From the NCBI RefSeq assembly GCF_029504655.1, contig NZ_JAQFIL010000001.1, forward strand, positions 1,059,001 to 1,123,000: DNA of 64,000 bases. The letters run 5' to 3'. The number at the start of each line of letters is the position of its first letter. Position 1 is the stretch's first letter. Below, in pieces: positions 26,033-34,781 of the stretch. Under the pieces are notes generated by a model, which saw only the letters and a program-made list of their open reading frames with translations, made no database searches and had not been told where the DNA came from. The position numbers and the translations under genes were made by a program. This stretch comes from Catalinimonas alkaloidigena. Lineage in GTDB: Bacteria; Bacteroidota; Bacteroidia; Cytophagales; Cyclobacteriaceae.

Positions 26033-29000
26033 CTATTGTGCAAGGTTAAAGCGTGCCTGTACGCCAAACTCTGTAGTGGTACGTTTGAATGAGTTTGTTA
26101 CCCGGGGATCATTGAGCGTACGGGCAAAATACAGCTGAATATTTAACTTTTCATTGACATTATAGTCCAGCGTAGGTCTCAGCTGGAAATTGATATTTCC
26201 GTTGGTTACCGTGCTTTCTTCATCCAGCTTTCTTTGCACTGTTTTGGTATCTTTGAAAGTCATACCCAGGTTGAAAGTAAGGTCGTTTTCCAGTGTAACT
26301 GCTCTGCCTTCTACCCTGAATGGAAGCGTTAATTCTGACTTTGTAAAACCAAAATTAACATTAATTGACTTACTGTTCAGCTCAGTAACCTGAGTATTGG
26401 ACATATTTAAGGCAAGGCTTCTTTCAATATCATAAGAGATTCTACCAGTGAGACGACTACGGGTACGAACATTTAAGCCTATGAGCGGTGAAAATCTTTC
26501 GGTGATGGTAACCTGTTGTATGATGTACACTGGTGCAAATGTCCCCTGATCGTTATCATTGAGCTGACTGGCCAAGGGGTAGTCTTCTACATTTCTACTC
26601 AGTAACAATAAACTTTCATCTCCATAAAGCAAATTGCTGGTATAATTACTTACCGCATAGTTTGATATGTATCCATGAGAAATATTGAATGATAAAAAGA
26701 CATCACTCAGCTCAGGAATCAAGCGGGGAAGACCGGCGTAATCAATCCGCCAGTTGGGTAAAGGAATTTTCGGGAATGGACTTAGATTGACATCACTGGC
26801 ATCCTGACCTGAATAAGCAGCCAGAAAAGCAGGGATGAGTACGTCCTGAGAGTTCAAGTCATAGCTTCCCGGATTAGGATTCTCACTTTCCAGTCGAGAC
26901 TGAATAATAGCTCTGTTCTGTTCAAACTCTCTGAAGATCTCAGAGTTGTTTTCCGCATCTTCTTCGGCAAAGGCTGTTCTCAGCGTGAGGGCCGAGATAT
27001 TGTAATTACCAATACGGGCAGGGTTTTGTGCGGTATAATCATAAGTAACCTCACCGGTACGTGGATCTACGATAGAATCCAGCTGATAAATTTCCTGGTA
27101 AGTACCGGTTTTGGTTTTCTTAAAATCCACCTGAATCCGGAAATCCTGGAAAGGTTCTATGTCTGCCCTGACGTTAATATTTTCAACTCTTGACTGCTGA
27201 AAGGGCATGGTAAGCGCGCTGCTGGTAGTAAGCCAGCCATTACTTACTGCTTCATTCCGTATTTCAGGATCCTGGCTACCCAACAGAAAGGGCAGGCCGG
27301 GCGCGCTGAAAGTACTATCCATACCAAAAAAACGAGCTTCTGGCATATAACCGGGAAGAAGCGTACCCTCGCTTAGATTATAGGTGGCATTGATAGAACG
27401 TAATGACATCAATAATCGTAAAAATCCTTTGGCAAATTTAGCCTCACGCTGTGGTTTTTCCTGAGCCGTAGAATCAGCTTCATTTTGAGGGTTTGTGGCA
27501 GGTTGCGGGCGTCTCGCTCGTCCTCGGGACGGAGGACTGTTAATGTCTCGCAATAGGGCGATTTTATTGTATAAACCTACCATATCCACCCTGCCGTTTA
27601 AGCTTTGGTCACGACTGTTTTCAATAGTATTTCCCAAAGTGTCCGCAATTCCGAGGGCCCCTGCCCGCCAGGTATAATTCGCAGCATAGCGTACATCAGC
27701 ACTGATCCAGTCGGTTAATGGAAGCTTGTCAAAGGGGAGGGTATAAGTAGCTGTGATGTTTTGGTCAAAGTTTTTCATGCGGCCAAACTGCTTCAGGTTT
27801 GTAAATACCGTATCTTTTTTTTCCTCGGAATCCAGCTCTCCAAAAGGTTCATCAATGATGGCAAACGCTCTCGCCCCATAGTCTACCGATAAGCTTTGGG
27901 TCAGATTCCAGCGCATATCGTAGATACGATTAAAGGTGAACGCTTTTTCGTAAAGTGCTTCTCCCAATGGATTCAAGTCTACGCCGCGGTAGAGCGTTTT
28001 CACAAAAGTACGGTTAAGATCTCCGCGTATACTGATCGTAGAAGGAAGAGGGGAGAAGTTGAAGTCTTTGATCAGGGCCAACCAGGGAGAGTTCAGAAAG
28101 TTAATATTTGCGAAAGGCTGCACATTTGTATCCGGGAAACTATAGTTGTATCCGATGCCACCCCTGACTATTTTTTGTGAGTATAGAGCTGTGTTAAAAT
28201 TAGTCCTTTCAATATCGCTGTAGGAGTACGAGAAGGAAAAGTTAGAAAGGTCAAAAAAGTTTGAGCGCGCGTTTTCATTGAGCTTAATCTTACGCACGTT
28301 GGTAAAGTTAAGGCTTCGCCGGGTCACCTGATCGGTTACAATCTGCCGGTATTCTGCTCTTTCGGAAGGTGGTAAGGCAGAAAGCGCAGCGTCCAGGGGG
28401 ATATCAGGGTCACGGGGGTCAAACTGGGGTTCAATTTCACCTTTTTCGTAACTCACAAACATAGGAATACTTAAGCCTAACTTCTGGGGCAAAAACTTAT
28501 CTACTGTAACATTGGCAGACACATCATATTCGGTAGCTTCTTCGCGTGAGCGCTCAGAGATACGGGACTGTACACCACCAAAACCAAAAGTCATATGACG
28601 GGCAGAGGCCGTGATGTTGGCCACATCTGCCAGTTGGGCATTTACTCGTGCGTTGGCAGCCCAGCCACTGGTACGATCAAAATCACCCACGCGCAACTCA
28701 TTGGCCCAGATACAGACATCCTTGGGAGCACGGTCGGGTGTTTGTGGGTTTCGGATACCAATCATTACAGTTTGAACGGTACTCAACTCAGGACGTCCAA
28801 CTACGGTAATAATATTTCTGCCTCTCTTTTCAGTATAGGGTAAGTTGATCGCATCTCCACTGTTATTTCTTCTGGACTTGACAGCATACAGGTCATTTAA
28901 ATCAATATCCAGCTCATTCTCTTCCGGCCATACGACTCTTTCGTCAAGGACTCCAGGCTCTGACATTACCAGAGGGATGGCCACTTCGTAGTAATTTTCA

Positions 29001-32000
29001 GTGAAATCGGTACCCAATCTCAAAAATGCCTGAACAGTACTGTCCTCAGCCGTTTGGCTCTCTGCATGAAGGAACATACGGATCTTACCGTAGTTGATCA
29101 GGTCCAGTGTCATGTTTTTGTAGGCAGCACGTGCATCTCCATCTTGCAGGTCTTCTACGCAAAGCTGTAAAGACTGCTCATTTACACGCCGGTCAATAGG
29201 AGAAGTATTATCTCTGTCACGGATGACACCGGGAGGCACCATGTAGGGTGAGCCTTCTCCGTCATTGGTAGCGTTTTCCTCAATATTTACTACCGAAATA
29301 GTGAAGTTAGGATCATAGGGCTCAGTATATTCGCCGAGGCCTTTGCGGTTGAGGTCATCATTATACCTTCTCCACTGACTCCCTACAAATTGGAATTTCG
29401 CAATCCTGAGCGCGGCTTTTTGCCTCCAGCCTGTCATATAAGTTCGGATGTAGCGGATAGATTTAAAGCCCTGTATGTTCCCTATCTTCTTTTCGGGCTG
29501 ACGAATTGGAATACGGAATAAGTACCAGGTTACGCCAGTGTTTTGCCCTTCTGTTTTGTCTACGATATAGTTCTGACCCACTCTGAGCTGCCCAGGGCGA
29601 AGGTTGATGGTATACTCATAATACTCTTCCAGGTCACTGAGTGTATTGTCACGGTTAAGATCTTCATTATCTGGTTTTTGAGTGCCGGAAGGAGTGTACC
29701 TTTCGTTATTACCAGACAATATGGGCGTGTTACCTTCCTGTCCGTTAAAGTTTTTATAACGCTCAATAATCTGGGCATTACGCTCATCAAAAGCTGGGTC
29801 CAGATAATACTGAAAGTTATCCGCGGAAGGGTCGTCCTGTATGGCTGTCTGAGCGGGAGCAGGCATTCTACTTATCAGGTCATTAAAGTAACTGGCTTCG
29901 TCATCATTGCGGATACCTTCAAAGCCGACATCCTGATTGTTTCTTACTTCCGCCGAACTGTTATTGAAAAAGTCTGTAAGAAATGGGCTGGCCGGTGTAC
30001 GTCCCCATTGACCAGTATTTACGTTTTCTTCGTTATAGTCTTCCGGCAGGCCATTCTCAAAAAAGTGCTTGTCATCAGGGATCACATCTTCCGAAATACT
30101 TCCCAGGTTGAATACCAACTGGCCACCTGTAGTGTTATTTTCATCTATGACCTGACCATTTTCTCCGCTGATGAAAGGGTCCATGAGCCAGAACTCCAGA
30201 TATTCAATATTGGTTTTGTCAAAGTCAACTTCAGAAGTAATTCCTCTGGTAATACCGCCCCAGTTGTCTTCCGGATTAGGGAGTTTCCCTTCGGGCGTCA
30301 GATTGGGGTTATAGTTATATGGCCCTCGTTCTTCAGGAAAGAATACCATATCAAACACAGGTAAGTTGAGATTGATTACCTCACGGTTCTGTTCAGGAAA
30401 TATTTCCTGCGGAATAACGGGACGTTCATAATGATTGCCAATTTTATCTGGTATATTGGGTGGCTTTAAGTTTCCACTGTTTGCATAAAACGCGCTATTA
30501 TCTACGACATACCAGGCAAGCTTTGCTCGTTTGTAACCTTCACCCAGATCATCATTAACAAAAAAACGTTCATCGTCAGTCGTTGGAGTAGCTGCCAATT
30601 GCCAGTTTTGCCATCCTCCCAGATTGAAAGGCGTATTGGTGTTCTCAAAATCGTCTATATAAGAAGTGCCATCGCCATCAACCACATTGGAAGTACCTGG
30701 GATCAACTGAGCAAACTCGGCATTTACCGTAATGCTGGAGGGCGCTTTGGTCTGAACGATAGGGAGCAGGTCTACCATTTTGGTCAGGAAGCGTGACTCC
30801 TTGCGGTAATTAAAGTCAAATCCATATTTGGTATTTTGGGTAGGCTCACTGCCAATGGCAACACGGGTAACTACCGGACGCTCATTGAGGTGAAGTACTG
30901 TCGCTCCCAGGTTAATGTCATCATTAAAGCGATAATCCAGGCGTGTACCCAGCAAGGTGCGTTGCTGAAAGTTAAACAGGTCGGCTTTCTCAAATTGTAT
31001 CTGGATACGCTTCCCTGAACTCAATACACCTTCATTAATAATGGTTACTTTTCCTAAATTGTAATCAACGGTAAAGTCTACATTTTCTACTAGGGGAGTA
31101 TTTCCAGCCAATACTTGTACTGAGCCCTCGGCGATATTAAAACCTGGCAGCATAATTTCATTGGCTGAGCCGGCTTGGAAACTTCCGGTAAGGAAGTACT
31201 TATTTTTTGTGGTAATCAGCTCGGCATCGGCTTTGGTAGTTTCATACAAAGCATCATAAACATACTTGTTTACCAAGTCTTCTTCCGGTGCCCCTTCACT
31301 GATCAATTCTTCCAGATGATTTCCAAATGGCTGAAGCACCGGGAAAATGACGATACCTAAGTCCGGGTTGATCGTGACACCTTCTACAAAGTCAAAGTTA
31401 CCGTCGGGCTGGGTATCATTGTTTTGGTTGAGCTGGTCAAGGCCAAGCAGGCGTATCAGCGGTTCATTAGCGATCTCACCTTCCTGCAAGGCTGGGTTGT
31501 CAATACCGGTACGGTCGTCGCGATACACCACCCTGAACTGAAAGCCCAGAGGTTCTATCTGGGTAGCATTCAGCGAATAAATGTTCTTCATCATCAGGTC
31601 CCAGGTAGGCACTTCAGGATTGATCTTGCTGGGGCGCAGCAGTTTAAGGAAAATCACTTTATCGTCTCCCTGATTCTGATAGTCTTCTGTGAGTTCTCCT
31701 ACTTTGTATCGCTGCCCCTGGTATGTGTATTCAAAAGAAACAGCCAATACTTCATCATTCTGCAACTTCCTGTTCAGAGAAATAAAACCCAGCTGGCTGT
31801 TAAAGGTATACTCTCGCTCAGTTAGTTTTCTAGCAGAAGTAATGATCTCAAAATCAGTGGCTTTTTGGAGGTTAAAATCTTCTGTAAGCGCTGTGTTCAC
31901 CTGGTCAATATCTCTGGCGGCTGGAGAATTGATCAGGCTGTTGAATAGTTGGTTTGCGTTATTACGGGTTGGGCCGGGACCTTCAGCGGGTACAATATTA

Positions 32001-33199
32001 GAATTTTCGTCTCTATAAATAGTTTCACCTTCCGCCAGGTCCATAAAGGCTGCGATATTGCGTAGTGTTTCGGTATTGTTATTTCTGTTGAGCACATATA
32101 CCTCAACCCTGGTTACATTAAGACCTGAAGTAATCTGGGGCAGGCGGCTGAGCCAGTTTTCGTAATTTTTTCTGAAGAAATGTCCCAGGAAGAAATGCCG
32201 GTTTTCATCGTAGTCAGAGGCTCTCAGTTCAAACTCCCTGTTTTGAGAGCCGCTTTCAATGGTGATGGCATCGGTCTGTCCACGCTGCACGGAAGCTACA
32301 CTGGTAACAAACAGTTTTCCAAACTGAAGTTGAGTTTTCAGGCCAAACAGGCTTTGAGAGCCGGTAATAAGGCTATTGCTGACCGGTAAACTGACATTTC
32401 CCAGTTCTATTTTCTGGATGATTTCCTCTTCATAACCGGTATATTCTACCTTAACGTTGTTCTGAAAGTCAAAAGAGTTATTGTTATCAAAGTTGGCCGT
32501 AACTGCCAGCTTATCACCGATCTTACCTACTACGTTGAGGCTTATTTGCTGGTCAAATTCAAAATTACCGTTACGTTGCTGTCTCAGTGGTATTTGCGGG
32601 TTATCAATACGTTGAAAGCGGCCACCAAAATCCAGGGTTACAAAACCATTAGGACGAATATCTACGAAAGAGCCTCCGAAAAGCCGGTCAAAAATGGGCG
32701 TGGTATAGATGGGAGGGATTAGTCTTTTTCCACTTACTGCGCTTTCGCCATCCAGCCCGATAGAACGTGTTTTGAAGTAGTCTTTTTTAATCTGCTTGTT
32801 CTGATACTGAGAGTATTCATCAAAGCTCAGGTTTGTGGGAGCACGATAGTCCAGTCCATTGATTCTTTCATATAGAGAATAGTTAATGGTACTATCACCC
32901 ACCTGAATGTCATAGTCTAGCTGTGCCGGTGTGCTAAGCTGGAAAGGAGAAGGTGTGGTGGGCGTAGCAAAAGGGTTCCCATAACGATCTTGCAAACGAA
33001 ATGAAGGCTGTTTGCTCGGTTCATAGTCTACAATGGTAGAATCTGTCTGAACAGTATCCGCAGGAGGGTTAGTCTCCTGAGCCATAAGCTGACCGGAAAA
33101 TAAGCACGAGAGGCCAATCAGGCACCAGAGTGAGTCCTTAAATATGCGTACACTTTCCTTGCTTCTGTGGACTAGCAGGAGTTTACGTAGGTTAATCAA
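26033..33199 (-). CDS. sprA: SprA, outer-membrane translocon of the type IX secretion system
   Basis: A 2388-residue protein matching the length of SprA/Sov. Residues to about 41 form a signal peptide ending LMAQ. The rest is a very large beta-barrel with conserved blocks such as the SprA N-terminal region (RIIPPIYTTP-like SGKRLIPPIYTTPIFDRLF), LDFGGRFQRIDNPQIPLRQQ, and DDFENTNTPFNLGGW. The last residue region ends in an aromatic beta-strand pattern (FGVQARFNLAQ). SprA forms the channel through which T9SS cargo, including gliding adhesins, crosses the outer membrane. The start is TTG (33197-33199); I saw no better one. It follows ruvA by 27 bp. Other T9SS core genes are not in the window. Confidence 0.97.
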   Translation of the reverse strand: MINLRKLLLVHRSKESVRIFKDSLWCLIGLSCLFSGQLMAQETNPPADTVQTDSTIVDYEPSKQPSFRLQDRYGNPFATPTTPSPFQLSTPAQLDYDIQVGDSTINYSLYERINGLDYRAPTNLSFDEYSQYQNKQIKKDYFKTRSIGLDGESAVSGKRLIPPIYTTPIFDRLFGGSFVDIRPNGFVTLDFGGRFQRIDNPQIPLRQQRNGNFEFDQQISLNVVGKIGDKLAVTANFDNNNSFDFQNNVKVEYTGYEEEIIQKIELGNVSLPVSNSLITGSQSLFGLKTQLQFGKLFVTSVASVQRGQTDAITIESGSQNREFELRASDYDENRHFFLGHFFRKNYENWLSRLPQITSGLNVTRVEVYVLNRNNNTETLRNIAAFMDLAEGETIYRDENSNIVPAEGPGPTRNNANQLFNSLINSPAARDIDQVNTALTEDFNLQKATDFEIITSARKLTEREYTFNSQLGFISLNRKLQNDEVLAVSFEYTYQGQRYKVGELTEDYQNQGDDKVIFLKLLRPSKINPEVPTWDLMMKNIYSLNATQIEPLGFQFRVVYRDDRTGIDNPALQEGEIANEPLIRLLGLDQLNQNNDTQPDGNFDFVEGVTINPDLGIVIFPVLQPFGNHLEELISEGAPEEDLVNKYVYDALYETTKADAELITTKNKYFLTGSFQAGSANEIMLPGFNIAEGSVQVLAGNTPLVENVDFTVDYNLGKVTIINEGVLSSGKRIQIQFEKADLFNFQQRTLLGTRLDYRFNDDINLGATVLHLNERPVVTRVAIGSEPTQNTKYGFDFNYRKESRFLTKMVDLLPIVQTKAPSSITVNAEFAQLIPGTSNVVDGDGTSYIDDFENTNTPFNLGGWQNWQLAATPTTDDERFFVNDDLGEGYKRAKLAWYVVDNSAFYANSGNLKPPNIPDKIGNHYERPVIPQEIFPEQNREVINLNLPVFDMVFFPEERGPYNYNPNLTPEGKLPNPEDNWGGITRGITSEVDFDKTNIEYLEFWLMDPFISGENGQVIDENNTTGGQLVFNLGSISEDVIPDDKHFFENGLPEDYNEENVNTGQWGRTPASPFLTDFFNNSSAEVRNNQDVGFEGIRNDDEASYFNDLISRMPAPAQTAIQDDPSADNFQYYLDPAFDERNAQIIERYKNFNGQEGNTPILSGNNERYTPSGTQKPDNEDLNRDNTLSDLEEYYEYTINLRPGQLRVGQNYIVDKTEGQNTGVTWYLFRIPIRQPEKKIGNIQGFKSIRYIRTYMTGWRQKAALRIAKFQFVGSQWRRYNDDLNRKGLGEYTEPYDPNFTISVVNIEENATNDGEGSPYMVPPGVIRDRDNTSPIDRRVNEQSLQLCVEDLQDGDARAAYKNMTLDLINYGKIRMFLHAESQTAEDSTVQAFLRLGTDFTENYYEVAIPLVMSEPGVLDERVVWPEENELDIDLNDLYAVKSRRNNSGDAINLPYTEKRGRNIITVVGRPELSTVQTVMIGIRNPQTPDRAPKDVCIWANELRVGDFDRTSGWAANARVNAQLADVANITASARHMTFGFGGVQSRISERSREEATEYDVSANVTVDKFLPQKLGLSIPMFVSYEKGEIEPQFDPRDPDIPLDAALSALPPSERAEYRQIVTDQVTRRSLNFTNVRKIKLNENARSNFFDLSNFSFSYSYSDIERTNFNTALYSQKIVRGGIGYNYSFPDTNVQPFANINFLNSPWLALIKDFNFSPLPSTISIRGDLNRTFVKTLYRGVDLNPLGEALYEKAFTFNRIYDMRWNLTQSLSVDYGARAFAIIDEPFGELDSEEKKDTVFTNLKQFGRMKNFDQNITATYTLPFDKLPLTDWISADVRYAANYTWRAGALGIADTLGNTIENSRDQSLNGRVDMVGLYNKIALLRDINSPPSRGRARRPQPATNPQNEADSTAQEKPQREAKFAKGFLRLLMSLRSINATYNLSEGTLLPGYMPEARFFGMDSTFSAPGLPFLLGSQDPEIRNEAVSNGWLTTSSALTMPFQQSRVENINVRADIEPFQDFRIQVDFKKTKTGTYQEIYQLDSIVDPRTGEVTYDYTAQNPARIGNYNISALTLRTAFAEEDAENNSEIFREFEQNRAIIQSRLESENPNPGSYDLNSQDVLIPAFLAAYSGQDASDVNLSPFPKIPLPNWRIDYAGLPRLIPELSDVFLSFNISHGYISNYAVSNYTSNLLYGDESLLLLSRNVEDYPLASQLNDNDQGTFAPVYIIQQVTITERFSPLIGLNVRTRSRLTGRISYDIERSLALNMSNTQVTELNSKSINVNFGFTKSELTLPFRVEGRAVTLENDLTFNLGMTFKDTKTVQRKLDEESTVTNGNINFQLRPTLDYNVNEKLNIQLYFARTLNDPRVTNSFKRTTTEFGVQARFNLAQ

Positions 33200-33226
33200 G
33201 GTTTGCTTATGATTGATTTTTATTTA

Positions 33227-33877
33227 CTAAGTGGTTTTTAGCGCTAGCTTAATCAATTCTTCCAGGCGAATTTCTGCTTCAGAGGTACCCGAATCTCCAG
33301 CTGGTAGGCTGCGTTGTTTTTTTTGCCATTCACTAAGCGCCTTGTCTATGCTTTTCTCAGCTGCTGAGCGGCTTACACCAAGCGTTATCAAAGCTGATAA
33401 CGCTTCGCTTTTTACAGTATTGTATCTCCCTGAAATTGTAGTAGATCCTTGTCCTCCGGAAGATGTAATTAATTGTTCTTTTTTGACTTTATCCTGAAGC
33501 TCAAGTACAAGTCTCTGTGCCGTTTTTGCTCCTATTCCCTTCACGCGTTGAATTGTTTTTACTTCGCCTTCGGCAATTGCTATTTTTAATTCTTCTACCT
33601 GCATAGAAGATAGCAGCATTAATGCCAAACTTGGCCCAACTCCGGATATTGAAAGAAGATCAAGAAATAGTCTCTTTTCTTCCTCCCTGGCGAAGCCGAA
33701 TAAGATTTGAGCATCTTCTCTTACATGTAAATAGGTATATAATTTGAATTTAGATTGACGCTCAAGGGCATCAAAAGTATTAAGTGATATTTTGATTTCA
33801 TACCCTATGCCCTGCACATCCAGAACCACAAAGGTGGGGTCTTTGTATGTAATATTTCCCTCAATGTATGCAAACAT
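33227..33877 (-). CDS. ruvA: Holliday junction DNA helicase subunit RuvA
   Basis: A 216-residue RuvA. The N-terminal OB fold (MFAYIEGNITYKDPTFVVLD, GYEIKISLNT), two helix-hairpin-helix motifs (ISGVGPSLALMLLS, VKGIGAKTAQRLVLEL) and a C-terminal RuvB-binding three-helix domain (SEALSALITLGVSRSAAEKSI) are present. It tetramerises on Holliday junctions and loads RuvB for branch migration. Slightly longer than the usual 190-205 residues, mainly in the linker. The gene precedes sprA on the same strand. Confidence 0.97.
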   Translation of the reverse strand: MFAYIEGNITYKDPTFVVLDVQGIGYEIKISLNTFDALERQSKFKLYTYLHVREDAQILFGFAREEEKRLFLDLLSISGVGPSLALMLLSSMQVEELKIAIAEGEVKTIQRVKGIGAKTAQRLVLELQDKVKKEQLITSSGGQGSTTISGRYNTVKSEALSALITLGVSRSAAEKSIDKALSEWQKKQRSLPAGDSGTSEAEIRLEELIKLALKTT

Positions 33878-34139
33878 AAATGTAGTTTAGGTAGTTGGAT
33901 TGGGTTTCCGCAATAATAAGAATTTTTCGTAGTCACTTATGATAATACAGTTGCTTTTTGTCTCTTGTATCTAAGATATTTGAATGCTGAACGCATCAAT
34001 GAATCTATAAAATTGTTATGCGCACATTGACTGGCAAGCCTACGCAGCCATTTATATCGGTAGAAAGCAGTTTGGCGATTAGCTAAACTGGAGAAAAATC
34101 ATATAGTTCACTTTTCAATAAAAGAAATCAATCATCAAT

Positions 34140-34673
34140 ATGAAAAAAAAGCTTGTAATGATTGGCCTGCCGCTAATCGTGTTAATATTACTTATCTATT
34201 ATTTTCTGGGAGGCTTCAATCAGGTTGAAATTCAGAGAGTGACTGTAGATGATTATTATTTTACAGGCCATCTTTATCGTGGGCCTTACCAAGAAGAAGA
34301 GCTAAAATCTCAATTTTTTCAAATGCATGAATATGTTGAAACAGGAACCCTTAACGGTATTGTGGGTGTGCTTAACTATGACATTGAAAATCTTTCTGAA
34401 GACAGTATTCAACAATTCATAGGAGTCATTTTGGATGAAAAAACTCAGCAGATCCCTACAGGCCTGGAACAAGATACGGTTTTCGCAAACGAAGCCTTGC
34501 GAGCTGTGATCAGAGCGCATCCTATTGTAATGCCAAATCCGGATCAGGTCGTGGATATGATCAGGTCGCAGGCAAGGGATAGAGGAATTTCACTTAAAGA
34601 ATTTTCTATAGAACAATATGTTGGGGAACAGGAAATTTGGGTAGATATCCCCCTGGATATAACACTGAACTGA
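34140..34673 (+). CDS. Membrane-anchored GyrI-like protein
   Basis: A 177-residue protein with one N-terminal membrane anchor (about 4-24) and a periplasmic or cytoplasmic domain. The pattern VEIQRVTVDDYYFTGHLYRGPY... followed by GVLNYDIENLSEDSIQQFIGVILDE resembles the GyrI/SOUL-like effector-binding fold. Such domains bind small hydrophobic ligands. No other domain; function unknown. It stands alone in a region with weak spacing to neighbours (ruvA divergent, phosphatase 108 bp downstream). Confidence 0.6.
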   Translation: MKKKLVMIGLPLIVLILLIYYFLGGFNQVEIQRVTVDDYYFTGHLYRGPYQEEELKSQFFQMHEYVETGTLNGIVGVLNYDIENLSEDSIQQFIGVILDEKTQQIPTGLEQDTVFANEALRAVIRAHPIVMPNPDQVVDMIRSQARDRGISLKEFSIEQYVGEQEIWVDIPLDITLN

Positions 34674-34781
34674 AAAAGTTTTGCTTAACTTTCTAATAAT
34701 CAGTGTGGAACATTTGAAGATTGATGGATAAGTTCGTACGTTTAATATGTACTTATAGCTAAGCGTTGCGCAAAGATTTAC

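Noticed and set aside
29543..30364. 273-codon plus-strand ORF inside sprA
   Set aside because: It is antisense to sprA, has no recognisable domain and odd composition; sprA codes clearly on the other strand.
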